A stretch of DNA of 64,000 nt from Neopestalotiopsis rosae. Taxonomy: Eukaryota; Ascomycota; Sordariomycetes; Amphisphaeriales; Sporocadaceae. Position numbers and translations under genes: made by a program. The notes beneath the pieces are model-generated. The model did no database searches and was not told the origin of the DNA. It saw only the letters and a list, made by a program, of their open reading frames with translations. The stretch is taken from the NCBI GenBank assembly GCA_023078685.1, contig JALGAS010000008.1:1612001-1676000 (forward strand). The letters are read 5' to 3'. Below are positions 1 through 10,078 of the stretch, in pieces. Position 1 is the stretch's first letter, and the number at the start of each line of letters is the position of its first letter.

Positions 1-1475
1 CACGATGCCGAACACGCCCTTTCAATCGCCCTCAACCGTGCTAACCGCGACCTGATGATTGAGGCCCAGCTCCGAAGAGCCATCACACTCTTCCGCATGC
101 AGAAGTATGCAGATGCCGACGTCTGCGCATTTTGGGCTCTTCAATTGGTCGCAGGCGCCAAAGCCTCCGAGGACGATGGTCAAAACAAGAAGGTTGACGG
201 CAATGGCGAATATGCCGTCACCAAGGCACAAGTGCAGGAGGAGAACAACAAAGTGCTCGAAGCCACTAAAAAGGCTAGCAGCATCGAGGGTGTTTTGGGC
301 TCGGGCGGCAATACCAAGACGCAGACAAATCGTAACTTGGCCATCACTTGGCGCATCAATTCCCTGAGCGCCCTGGAGGGGCTTGAGCCCGGTGCGCCGG
401 GCCGCAAGGTCACCGTCGAGAAGTACCCCAAGCCTTCAGACACACCACCCGCAAAGGCTTCAAGCATACAGACCGTGCAGGTCAATGAGATTGGCGACGA
501 AGACGAGTCGGACCAGGAGACTGGTAAACCCCAGATTCCCCAGCATATCCTCAATGGAACGGCCGGAACGGCTCCCCCACCAGCTTCTACCGTGACTTGG
601 AATCAAATCTGGGACCAATTCCAGGCCCAACATAGAAAGCACCACGTTCGCGTGGACTGGTACGAGACCGATGCAACTCTTTCTGTCAGCTTGTTCGTTA
701 AGAACCTGCCGAAAGACCTTGTCAAGGTTGAGTCCAAAGAGCACAGTGTAAGTTGAGCCAAGAAGACATGATATTGCGGAACACTGACACATTCTAGGTT
801 GCTATCGCCCCAATCACCAGCATTCCGACCGAGCGGTTCACTTTACACCTCAATGGCTCGATTAAGCCCGAGGAAACAACGTATAGTGTGAAGAGCATGA
901 AGATCGAGTTGTCGTTAAAGAAGCAGACTGCAGGAAAGTGGCGAATTCTGCGGGACGCCAAAGCCGACGCCAAGTTCTACGAGCAAGAAGCTTTTATCAA
1001 ACACGCCGAGTCCACTGGTCTTCAGCCCGTCCAATTCAATATTGATGAATTCAAGGGCGATCTTGATTCGTGGTATGAGAAATTATACAGGTCAGTGTTC
1101 GACCACGACATTGGTAATGCTACGGCTGCCACTCCAGCTTCGTCATCTGCAGCCGCGCCTCAACAGACCTCAGCGGCAACTACCGAGAAACCCAAGGCTT
1201 CTGGGCCTTCATATCCCACATCGTCCAAGTCTGGCCCCAAGAACTGGGACGCCTTGAAACTTGACGACGACATGGATGACGACAAGCAGGAGACTCCCGA
1301 CGACTTCTTCAAAATGCTCTACAAGAATGCTGATCCGGACACCAGAAGAGCCATGATGAAGAGTTACACAGAGAGCAACGGCACAAGTCTCAGCACTAAT
1401 TGGGCTGAAGCAGCCACGAAGAGTTACAAGACGGAGCCCCCTGAGGGATCAGAGGCCAAGAAGTGGGATCAGTGA
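1..1475 (+). CDS. sgt1: SGT1 co-chaperone, 5' end cut by the window
   Basis: SGT1 is an adaptor of Hsp90 and SCF ubiquitin ligase/kinetochore assembly, acting in cytosol and nucleus. The frame is open from base 1, so the start lies upstream. Two visible exons: 1-747 and 798-1475, with a 50-bp intron (GTAAGT...TAG) between codons. The 474 visible residues hold the end of a TPR-like helical region (first 90 aa), a low-complexity linker, a CS domain (starting near the HHVRVDWYETDATLSVSLF stretch, interrupted by the intron, and ending near KWRILR), a Ser/Ala/Pro linker, and a C-terminal SGS domain with the GPKNWDALK and DDFFKMLYKNADPDTRRAM motifs. This TPR-CS-SGS order is diagnostic. The next gene runs in the same direction. 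Nothing looks broken. Confidence 0.95.
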
Positions 1476-2155
1476 AGAGATAACAACCCATCTCCAGGTG
1501 ATACAGACATATGTTAACTATTGTTTGATTTCGCCGAGAATGGAAGTCAGAAAGCTTGTCCAGCATTGAACAGGGGTAACGGAGCGCAATTTTACAATGC
1601 CAGTGTATGAAATACGTGATTTCAGGGAGCGGAAAAAGAAACATTCTCCGGCGTTATTGCATCGATACCACAAATTGTTGGAAGCCAGTCCCTAGAGGTT
1701 CAAGTAGTAATTGATTAATCATGTTACATAGTTGGTTGTGCTTGCGGGTATGCGTGTGGTTTGTGGTATACTTCTTAGTTGCCTTCACCATGTTTGCTAA
1801 GACTAGATCGTGATCACGTGATCTAGCACACCAACGGGAATCGCTGCAATTTTTCATCCTCTGATTTTCAACATTTTATTTCTCCGGTGAATTTTATAGT
1901 CATAATTACTGCATAATTGCAAATACGCCTTGACTTCTCGTATATTGGAGTAAGTCTGCAAACCAAGAAACCATTTTCGACTCATTCTGGTTGGGCAGCT
2001 ACAACATCGCTTGGTTATAAAATTTTCATCCACCATCCACCCGCCTACCCACCAATCAACTTCGTAGAACCGCCTCAAAGCGGACGTGCGCATACCAAGA
2101 AATATTCAAACAGCGCACAAGGTCGGCCTTTTAAGAGTCGATATTGAAAGGGAAA
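1476..2155. other. intergenic, SGT1 3' region and YAR1-like promoter
   Basis: 680 bp without a gene. The first part is the SGT1 3' UTR region; the rest is the upstream region of the ankyrin gene. It carries a CACGTG palindrome, listed separately. No other convincing structure was seen. Confidence 0.6.
1812..1823. promoter_or_regulatory. 12-bp palindrome with CACGTG (E-box/CDEI type)
   Basis: GATCACGTGATC is a perfect palindrome containing TCACGTGA, the type of site bound by Cbf1/bHLH factors. It lies about 330 bp upstream of the ankyrin gene start. Further CACGTG cores occur in that gene's intron (2465-2470) and just after its stop codon (2968-2973). Function is inferred from motif type only. 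Confidence 0.35.
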
Positions 2156-2960
2156 ATGGCGCCTACACTTTCTGGCGACGAGATCGATGATTTGATCTAC
2201 CTGGCGCGGGCGGGCGAGGATGCAGAGCTCACACAGCTGCTCAAGGAGCTAGCAGAGCGGGAAAAGGTTTCGATCGCCGACGTGCTGGAGGCGGCGAGGG
2301 ATGAGGGCAAGGCTACATGCTTGCACATGGCAGCTGCAAACGGACATTCGAGTAAGTCCATTGCGCGAGATGAGGGAGCAGGATGGAGCCGTGCATGACA
2401 TTAATTTCCATTCTGGAAGTCGTGCACGTCAAAGCTGGAAGCATTACGCCCACAAGTCATACATCACGTGCACATTGGGATTTGATTCAAGCAGGAAAGA
2501 AAAAGAAAAAAGTCCATGATGGCTAATGAAGAGAGCAGAAACCGTAACACACATTCTTTCGAATCTGCCCACATCATCATTGCCCTCGCCGGCGCCCAGC
2601 AGCACGTCGCCGACGGCGGCGGCGACGGCGCCGCCCGAGTCGTACATCAACGTGGCCAACGAGTATGGCAACACGGCGCTGCACTGGGCGTGCCTGGGCG
2701 GGCACCTCGACACCATCAAGCTGCTGCTGTCGCGGGGCGCCAACCCGACCGTGGCCAACGCCAAGGACCAGATCCCGCTCGACTGCGCCGCCTTCAACAA
2801 CCACATGCACGTCGTCGAGTTCTTCCTGGCGCAGAGCCGGCACAAGGAGGAGCAGAACGCAAAGGACGGCGGGCTCGAGGGAGCCGTTGGTGGCGTTGAG
2901 ATGGAGGTCGAGGAGGTTGAGGAGGAGCAGGCTGGTGAGAGCAGCAAGACAGCCGCGTAA
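2156..2960 (+). CDS. YAR1-like ankyrin-repeat protein
   Basis: A 205-residue protein from two exons, 2156-2351 and 2539-2960, joined across a 187-bp intron (GTAAGT...GCAG, phase 1) that restores the run NGHS-K-TVTHILSNLP. The start is the first ATG of the frame and opens MAPTLSGDEIDDLIYLARAG. Ankyrin repeats are visible at the exon junction (TCLHMAAANGHS) and at YGNTALHWACLGGHLDTIK followed by a third, weaker repeat. The C-terminus is acidic and coiled-coil-like. Size, the DEIDDLIY opening and the repeat number match fungal YAR1, which in yeast is a dedicated chaperone of ribosomal protein Rps3. Exon 2 is strikingly GC-rich compared with exon 1. Another small ankyrin protein cannot be excluded. 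Confidence 0.8.
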
Positions 2961-3629
2961 ATGTTGTCACGTGTGAGAAAAGGTGCCCACCATGGACCAT
3001 TATTGACATCCGCGACGCTACTTATCACACAGAAATGATATTGATATCCTGGATTCTTTAGAAATGGCCACGAAATAAGCAAAAGCAATATAGAGATTCA
3101 AGCCACATGGTCTATTTCTTCATGGCGGATTAAGTGTAGATTGATTTCACCAGCGAGTTCCGATGCGCCGATCGAGACAGTATTAAATCTTCACCAAGAA
3201 CAGGTTGGATTGATGAGCACACTTTGGATTAGAAAGTAAGTCATCTAAAATATTCCCCAGTTTCACTACTTCCACAACCACCAACTCAACTTCATCACCT
3301 CCACCCCGTAAATTTCCTCGTCTGCCAGTCGCCAACTAAATCATCTTCATATCTCCTCTTCTCACAATCGCCCTTCTGCTTCATCTCCCGCCGGTCCTGG
3401 CAGTCCGAGTCTTCCAAACGACTGCGCGATCGTTGCGCCAATCGTTTGGGATGCGCACCGCAGTCAGAATAACACCATCCGCTTGCGAGCGCTGATACAA
3501 CGTTTGCTACGCTGTGCTCTGCTATGCGATACCGATGGAGGGTATCCAGAGGTCACGCCTCTAGAATACCTCCAACATCATTAATCGATGTCCAATAGAA
3601 CTGAGTCCCAAATCTTCACCACTTCACCC
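2961..3629. other. intergenic between convergent genes
   Basis: 669 bp between the ends of the ankyrin gene (+) and the REI1-like gene (-), so it should hold both 3' UTRs. It contains an imperfect inverted repeat at 3537-3573 and pyrimidine-rich stretches around 3250-3400. No coding potential was seen. Confidence 0.6.
3537..3573. repeat. imperfect inverted repeat (possible hairpin)
   Basis: Two 16-bp arms (3537-3552 and 3558-3573) are inverted copies with four mismatches around a 5-bp loop: GGAGG and AGAGG blocks pair with CCTCC and CCTCT blocks. It lies just beyond the stop of the minus-strand gene, so it may be a 3' processing structure. It could also be chance. Confidence 0.35.
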
Positions 3630-4409
3630 TCACACCGGAAAGCGACACTTGTGACGATTTCCAAACGGCACGTCAATGATGAAATGCTCCGTCATCTTAA
3701 AGTTGCCAAAGGTACCCATCTTGCCCCTAAACTTGTGGTCCGCGCGGCTGGCGCGCATCACGGACCGCTGCTGCGTCGCCATGAGGGCGCGCTGCGTGGT
3801 CGCGGGCAGGCTGGCCATCATTTGCATGTCCGTGGCCCGCAGCGTCTTGTGAAAAATCGTCCGGGCCCGGTTATTGAGGGCCGAAGACCCGGAGGCGCTG
3901 GTGGATGAGAGGGTCGACGAGTTGGGTGCTGGAGCTGGGGTGTCGGAGTCTGAACATGCGGATTCGTTGTCGTGATCTGATGAAGATGCCGTAGAATCAC
4001 GAGATGCCTTCTTTGATGGCGATGAACTTGAAGAGATCATGGCGCAGTTTCCGCGCAATTTCTTCTGAGTCCGCGACGGTGATGTCGATGTCGTGGTCAG
4101 AGTCTTGTGCGACCTTGATTTCGATTTCCGGAATCCAGCATCAGGTCGATGGGATATCGTCTTGCCAGAGGGTAGACGTATTGTTGTGCTGTCGATATAC
4201 TTGAGGCCGTTTTCAATCTTTTCATCGTATAAGTCTTCTACATCACTGTCGTCGTCGTCCGATGTATCGGTATTGTCTGAAGTAAAGCTGTATTCATACT
4301 CTTCCGACTCTTCCTCTTCAATCCGCACCAGCGGCGGAGAATCCTCAATCAGGAGAGCAGGCATTGTTGTCGTAGCGGTTGCAGTTGCAGTAGTAGTTGC
4401 GCCTATCAT
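3630..4409 (-). CDS. REI1/ZNF622 C-terminal-type protein without zinc fingers
   Basis: Single exon, 259 aa, opening MIGATTTATATATTTMPALL. An acidic N-terminus (SDDDDSDVEDLYDEK) is followed by ENGLKYIDSTTIRLPSGKTI, which resembles the segment after the zinc fingers in REI1/ZNF622 pre-60S export factors. A Ser-rich linker follows, then a basic C-terminal block (NNRARTIFHKTLRATDMQMM, ALMATQQRSVMRASRADHKF) resembling the REI1 C-terminus. The four C2H2 fingers that normally precede this region are absent. I see no upstream exon on the minus strand. It could be a diverged paralogue or a family of its own; role in 60S biogenesis is inferred. The 900-bp upstream region is shared with a divergent HET gene. 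Confidence 0.6.
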   Translation of the reverse strand: MIGATTTATATATTTMPALLIEDSPPLVRIEEEESEEYEYSFTSDNTDTSDDDDSDVEDLYDEKIENGLKYIDSTTIRLPSGKTISHRPDAGFRKSKSRSHKTLTTTSTSPSRTQKKLRGNCAMISSSSSPSKKASRDSTASSSDHDNESACSDSDTPAPAPNSSTLSSTSASGSSALNNRARTIFHKTLRATDMQMMASLPATTQRALMATQQRSVMRASRADHKFRGKMGTFGNFKMTEHFIIDVPFGNRHKCRFPV

Positions 4410-5308
4410 TGATTAAATGAAGTGTTGTTGGTGTTGTTTCTTTTGCTTTGAATAAGCCTGAGTTGCGGGATAGTCAAATAGACTGTGTTCTTGTGGTGGA
4501 TGTGATGGTATTCTAGAATCACTATATGGATGCCTTGATGGAGGGAGTTATATATCCACTGACAGTACACACCCTTGACAATCCAAATTCGATCTCATCT
4601 TACAACATTAAATTCGATCAGTGTTCTATATGATTCATTCTAGACATAATACGCCTTTCCCTGACCTTTTCGTTCATCTGTGCAACATGATTCATTCTTG
4701 GCGGTCCTGTTTCGGTTTAGCGTGGATGAATCATAATGGTTTTCCCCAGCCTTCGAAGATACCAATGCTCACAACACAGCACTGCCTCAATGGTAGAGAA
4801 ATCATGGAAAACATGAAGCTGCCTACTTACATAACATGTTGTGTTTTTCTGCTCTGAGTAGCCCCTGCAACTTCTGTCTTACTTGACTTCCCGTATCGGC
4901 AATCTGCCGGCGCTTACAGCTAGAATAATGGAGGCAGTAGTTGGCAAACCATTTTTACTCGACCTGCCTTTCTCTTTCTTTCTTTTCTTTTTCTTTTCCT
5001 TCATTTCTGGATTCTCCTCCAGCACGCATACATCATGTTCTATGCGTGGAGCAGCGGAATAATTAATGTGCAAGACATCCAAGCGACATGCCTTGATTGG
5101 TTGATATGTCACCAACACATTCTCAGGGGTCCGTCCTATCACCCCGCAATTCAGTGAGAAACATAACGCAAGTTTTGCAAAAGTCGTTGCTAGAATGATC
5201 GCGTGTATCACAAACATACTCTGTACTGTTATCACACCTTCATTGCTGCATTTCTAGTAAACGCAATTTCCCGAAATACATGATTTCCCTATCTATCTGC
5301 TGGCCACC
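4410..5308. other. divergent promoter region (REI1-like / HET)
   Basis: About 900 bp between divergent starts. It holds a long polypyrimidine run near 4965-5000 on the + strand and AT-rich stretches. No gene was seen. Confidence 0.55.
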
Positions 5309-7412
5309 ATGTCGATCCCACCTGCGGTCAGTTCGGATTCCTTCAGACTCGATCCTGAGCCGTGTAATCTGTGCAAAGTCACACTTAGGGACATTCTCGA
5401 ATCACGCTATCCTGGTTGGGCGCCCCGGTACCACTCATCTTACAGCGAATTAGAAAAATCAGCCCAGGATGGTTGCAACTTCTGTCGCATGATTAGACAT
5501 GCGATTCATGTTTGGAGTTATGGTCTTCAAAACGGCGATTCGCAGATGGCAAAAATCGAAACTGTACGTTTGAAAGTGCAGCCACAGAGTCGACGACCCT
5601 ATGAGGTTGTCGGACAAAAACCTTTATGTTTTAGAATATCCACAGGCCAACGGGAAACCGATCTGGCCGGATCCCCAGAAATTAACATGAGGTACTCTTG
5701 GAACCCACGAAGCATTCGAGAACGATATCAACCTATGAGTGAGTGTAAAACATCATGGCTGTTTGATCGTGGTCTACTGCTAACGAAAGGGGAAGGAAAT
5801 AGAAGTCGCGCGAAATATAGATGCAGCGATTCCAGTGATCCAAAGATGGATAAGAGATTGTAAAGATCGACATGGAGAATGCGGAGAGCACGATCACGGT
5901 CTCAGTCGTGCTACTTTCCCAACGCGCCTTGTAGATGTGGGCAGCAGGAGGCAGGATGGAAGCTGGTCAGACCCGAAGTTACACTCCTCAAAAATGGATC
6001 AGCGCGAAAATATGACCGACCAATACCTTGCTTTGAGCTATCGATGGGGTATGGACCATCACGCGAGCTGCACCACGGAGGATCGATTAGCGGGCTTTCA
6101 GACCGGTATTCCCTGGGAGGACATTCCGAAGACAATACAGGACGCGATATCCATAACAAGATCTCTCGGCAAGCAATATATTTGGGTCGATGCCTTGTGC
6201 ATCATCCAAAGCCAAGAGGGGAACTCCCACGACTGGGAGAACGAGGTTAGCAGAGTCGGTGCATACTACCAAAATGCGCTGCTGACTTTGTCTGTTCTGG
6301 ATGCTGTTGATTGCAACGAGGGCATATTCCAATCTGCGCCAGGTGCTCGGCCTGCTTTTGACTTCGAGATCTCCGGCAGCACGTTGACTACGGGCCTGCA
6401 TAGCAATGCTATGAAAACATACTCATTGGTGCCAAACTTTCCTGACCTGCCAAGCCTGATAGACGGATCTCAGCTTCAGAAACGGGGTTGGGTGGTCCAA
6501 GAGCGACTCTTTTCCTCGAGAACAGTCCACCTGGGAAAGTACTTCATGAGCTGGGAGTGCCATGAGTTTCGGGCACCTGAGTGGGACGACACGCCGCTGC
6601 CACAAGCCGCTCATTGGTCTTTTCTTTCCAAGATAAGATCCTGGCTGGGGAGAAGTCGAGAAGAGCAGCTCGGTAGAGAATGGCGGCGCTTCATTGAGCA
6701 CTATTCGAGCACCAGTCTCACGAAGGAGACAGACCGACTTCCTGCAATAGCCGCATTTGCAAACGTCTTGGAAACACAGCATAGCCAGGATCGGAGTCAG
6801 CCGAAGCCTAATTACATTGCAGGCTTGTGGCAAGAATCTTTGTTGGAAAGTCTTGCGTGGCATCGTGTCGGGTATTATGTTGGGTACCATCCCTGGGAAG
6901 AATCCCCTCGAGGGAAGATCCATGAATCATGTCGGATACCTTCCTGGTCGTGGCCCTCTGCCAAGAACCGAATCGCGTTCTGCTCACTGAAATTCGAGCA
7001 TGCTGTCATAGAAGACCTTAGTCAGCCTGAAGATGGATTGCCCGCGCTCAGGCTACGTTGTGCCATGCTGCAGAATGCGTTTAAGGTGGCGACGGGAATC
7101 TCCAGCAACAATGAACACCTCTTTTTCGATCACCATCCCGATCTCGATGGAAACAGAGTCGCTTTGGAAGGCAATCCAAAGCAATATTCCCTTGCATTAC
7201 TTGGTGTTAACTTTCCTAACTATATAGGGCTTATTTTGGAAGCGGTCCATGCAGATTCTTTAGTCTTCAGAAGGGTTGGGCTGTTCAAAGTGGCAGACGG
7301 AAGTGGGTATAAGAGTTGGATAAATTTGTGGAAAGAATGTATCGGGCAAGACAAAACGAAATCAATGGACTCGGAAGCTGGAGGCCTTCAGGTTTCATTC
7401 AGCTTGATTTAG
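5309..7412 (+). CDS. HET-domain (heterokaryon incompatibility) protein
   Basis: A 679-aa protein from two exons, 5309-5738 and 5803-7412. The 64-bp intron (GTGAGT...TAG, phase 1, CTAAC branch) joins QPM-K-VARNIDAAIPVIQRWI, giving the usual pre-HET layout. The start ATG sits in a near-perfect GCCACCATG context. The N-terminus has a CNLC...CNFC cysteine pattern common ahead of HET domains. The HET domain starts near residue 216 (DQYLALSYRWG) and continues with TIQDAISITRSLGKQYIWVD and RGWVVQERLFSSRTVHL. HET proteins mediate self/non-self recognition and can trigger cell death; the partner of this one is unknown. The C-terminal 250 aa show no recognisable repeat or NTPase domain. Confidence 0.93.
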
Positions 7413-8728
7413 ATTCCATCATCATCATCATCATTTTCTTTCCATGCTGATCTAGAAGCCGTGGAATTGGATTAAGTCAATAAATCCATCGGTCCACACA
7501 CCCTACTGAGCGTCTGTTCTCGGTTGATATGGGGAGCGTCGAACATTCCATGTCAGTACAAGTAGTATATGGCAGGGTTCCTATGATGCGCTCAGGCCTC
7601 AAATCAGTGGCATACAAACGCAATGCATAATAGGTCTTATCAAACCTCTTGGTGGAAAAGACAGAAACGAGAGTTACTTGTTATGACATCCATGATTGCC
7701 GCTCCAAGTCCCAAGTGTCCTACTGGTCGGTGTTAAGGTTCGCTTAAGTGTCGATTTCCATCACACATATTTGATCCCGAGAGAAGTGTTAGAGCCATCG
7801 CCGAAGCAATGGCCAACCGTGCAAATCTGGATCATCAGCAAGGAATCAAGATTGCAAATTTGAGACTAAGATCTCGTGCTAACGGATCTCCGAGTCGCTA
7901 GTCTGGAATGCGGCTCTTGGAAGTCGGAAGCAAGAGCACGTAGGGCTGAAGCTTGGTCGGATCTTCCCGCTCGAGGTTTGCACTGTTTTTTGCCGTCTCG
8001 GATTTTGCTCGGTTTTGTGGATTGCCGGAATCCACAATCAAAAACTTTTTCTCGGGATTTCTCGAGCTATAAAAAAGTCTTGGTCGTTGGGCATTGCTTG
8101 GCAGAGTGTTATCGTCGGGCAGATTAGTCACATCTCCTCGGGCTCGAGATTAGTACGATCAGCTATCTGGCAGAGCGACGGTCCTCAGCATGACTCGGAT
8201 GAACGCCTCGTGAGCGCGTCGTCGGTTGGCGAACTTGCCCTCTTCAGAGGTTCACGGCGAACGTCTAAAGTGGTACCGAAGGGGAAAGGTCGACGAACGC
8301 TCTGGCTTCTATAGCTTCGCAACGGTGTCATAGCATTGCTATGGTGCTGAAAAAAAAGCGGCAGCATTTCGGCGCAGGATCATATTCGCGGCCCACCGGG
8401 GCCCAGTTTAACCACTGGAATGGCTCGCGCCATATGGTGCCAGGCCTAGTCCCGACGGGAAAACATGCCACAGATGGCTCTGCGGTTCTTGGGAAGAATC
8501 CACTGTTATCTCCTTTGGATTTGGTTCGGGGACTGTGTCGGGAACTGCGCCGGCATTGGGATCATGTTGGTTGACCCGCCGTCATGTATTTGAATGCTGC
8601 GTGGCGCCTGAGACACTGCTCCCGATGGGAGCTCTGTTCCTCTCTGGGTTGTCAAGGACGGTCTATATCGTACGGCCATATCGTCTACAAGCATCGACAG
8701 ATCGATCGATACCCACAAGGCTGCAGAC
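7413..8728. other. intergenic, upstream region of MFS transporter
   Basis: 1.3 kb. It starts with an (ATC)5 microsatellite at 7418-7432 directly after the HET stop, and carries a perfect 9-bp inverted repeat at 8015-8037 and a TATA-like tataaaaaag near 8070. No supportable gene; short frames here have no protein-like composition. Confidence 0.55.
8015..8037. promoter_or_regulatory. perfect inverted repeat, operator-like
   Basis: TTGTGGATT-gccgg-AATCCACAA: two perfect 9-bp arms around a 5-bp spacer containing CCGG, about 690 bp upstream of the MFS transporter. The symmetry fits a dimeric transcription-factor site, but no factor can be named and chance is possible. Confidence 0.4.
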
Positions 8729-10078
8729 ATGTCAGATACTACGCCAACCCGAGTACAATCCGAGATCGATCCGGACACAACCCAAAATGACCCAGTAGCG
8801 ACCATGGAGAAGATTGAAGAGCCGACTGTCGAGGAGATCAACCTGTCCCATAGGCCGGATGGCGGATTAGACGCATGGTTGCAAGTGTTGAGCGCCTGGT
8901 GCGTCATCTTTAGCACCTTTGGACTTGTCAACTGCTTTGGTGTATATCAAACATACTATGAACAAGTTCTGTTACCAACCAGCTCGTCTTCCTCCATCTC
9001 ATGGGTTGGATCTATCCAGGGATTCCTGCTTCTTGCAGGCGGCATATTTTCGGGGCCGTTATTTGATATGGGATACTTCCGCCACCTGCTCTGCAGTGGT
9101 CTCTTCCTCATCATTTTTGGCCAGTTCATGACCTCTCTTTCCACGGAGTACTACCAAGTACTTCTGGCACAAGGACTCTGCATTGGACTGGGCTGTGCCT
9201 TGACCTTTCCTCCTGCTACGGCTACGCTATCCCAATACTTTTCGCGACGAATTGCACTGGCAACGGGACTGGCATCATCGGGATCGCCTTTGGCTGGTAC
9301 TGTTTTGCCCATTGCGTTCAACCAAATGGTTGATCGACTCGGATTTGGATGGGCGACTCGAATTATTGCATTCATCCTTTGTGGTGTCGCAGTCATTCCT
9401 CTCATGTTCTTCAAGACCAGGCTACCACCCTCGACACATCGCAGAGCCTTGATTGACGTGTCGGCATTCACGGACGTGCCTTTCATGATCTTTGTAGTCG
9501 GCTCATTCTTCTGCTTCGTCGCCCTCTACATCCCCTTCTTCTACATTGAGCTCTTCAGCATTGAGCACAGTCTAGTAAGCGATTCTTTCGCTCCCTACAT
9601 GGTAGCCATCATGAATGGAGTCAGCGTTCCTGGTCGTATCGTGCCAGGCATTATCTCGGACTTTATTGGGTCGCCCACGATCGTCATGGGAGGATGTGCC
9701 GCTCTCTCGTGCATTCTAGCATTTGCCTGGATCGGTATCCGAAATTATGGCGGCATCATAGCGTTTGCTGTTCTCTACGGCGGATTCAGTGGTGGTGTTG
9801 TGAGCAGCCATCCGTCGGCCATCTTCTCGCTTACTACGGATCACACACGAATAGGAACACGTCTGGGAATGGCTTGTTTCGTGGCGGGAGTAGCTCTCCT
9901 GATCGGAACACCAATCGCCGGAGCCATTCTGGGAACAGAGGATCATGCGAACGAGGCCAAGTGGGATGGTCTGATTGCATTTTGTGCCATTTCCATGTTC
10001 CTCGGCGCATGCCTTGTCTTGACCACTGGGGTGATGGGCAAGTTACGATTGCGCCAGAAACTGCGTGACGAGATTTGA
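8729..10078 (+). CDS. MFS transporter, monocarboxylate-porter-like
   Basis: Single exon, 449 aa. After a charged N-terminal tail comes PDGGLDAWLQVLSAWCVIFS, the PDGG-AW motif at the start of TM1 in fungal monocarboxylate-porter-like MFS proteins, then FGVYQTYYE. I count about 12 hydrophobic segments in two halves separated by the central loop around FFKTRLPPSTHRRALIDVS. The C-terminal tail is short. Fungal members move monocarboxylates, riboflavin or metabolites across the plasma membrane; the substrate here is unknown. A possible poly(A) signal, AATAAA, lies about 65 bp after the stop. The long upstream region has an operator-like palindrome, which would fit induced expression. Confidence 0.88.
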   Translation: MSDTTPTRVQSEIDPDTTQNDPVATMEKIEEPTVEEINLSHRPDGGLDAWLQVLSAWCVIFSTFGLVNCFGVYQTYYEQVLLPTSSSSSISWVGSIQGFLLLAGGIFSGPLFDMGYFRHLLCSGLFLIIFGQFMTSLSTEYYQVLLAQGLCIGLGCALTFPPATATLSQYFSRRIALATGLASSGSPLAGTVLPIAFNQMVDRLGFGWATRIIAFILCGVAVIPLMFFKTRLPPSTHRRALIDVSAFTDVPFMIFVVGSFFCFVALYIPFFYIELFSIEHSLVSDSFAPYMVAIMNGVSVPGRIVPGIISDFIGSPTIVMGGCAALSCILAFAWIGIRNYGGIIAFAVLYGGFSGGVVSSHPSAIFSLTTDHTRIGTRLGMACFVAGVALLIGTPIAGAILGTEDHANEAKWDGLIAFCAISMFLGACLVLTTGVMGKLRLRQKLRDEI

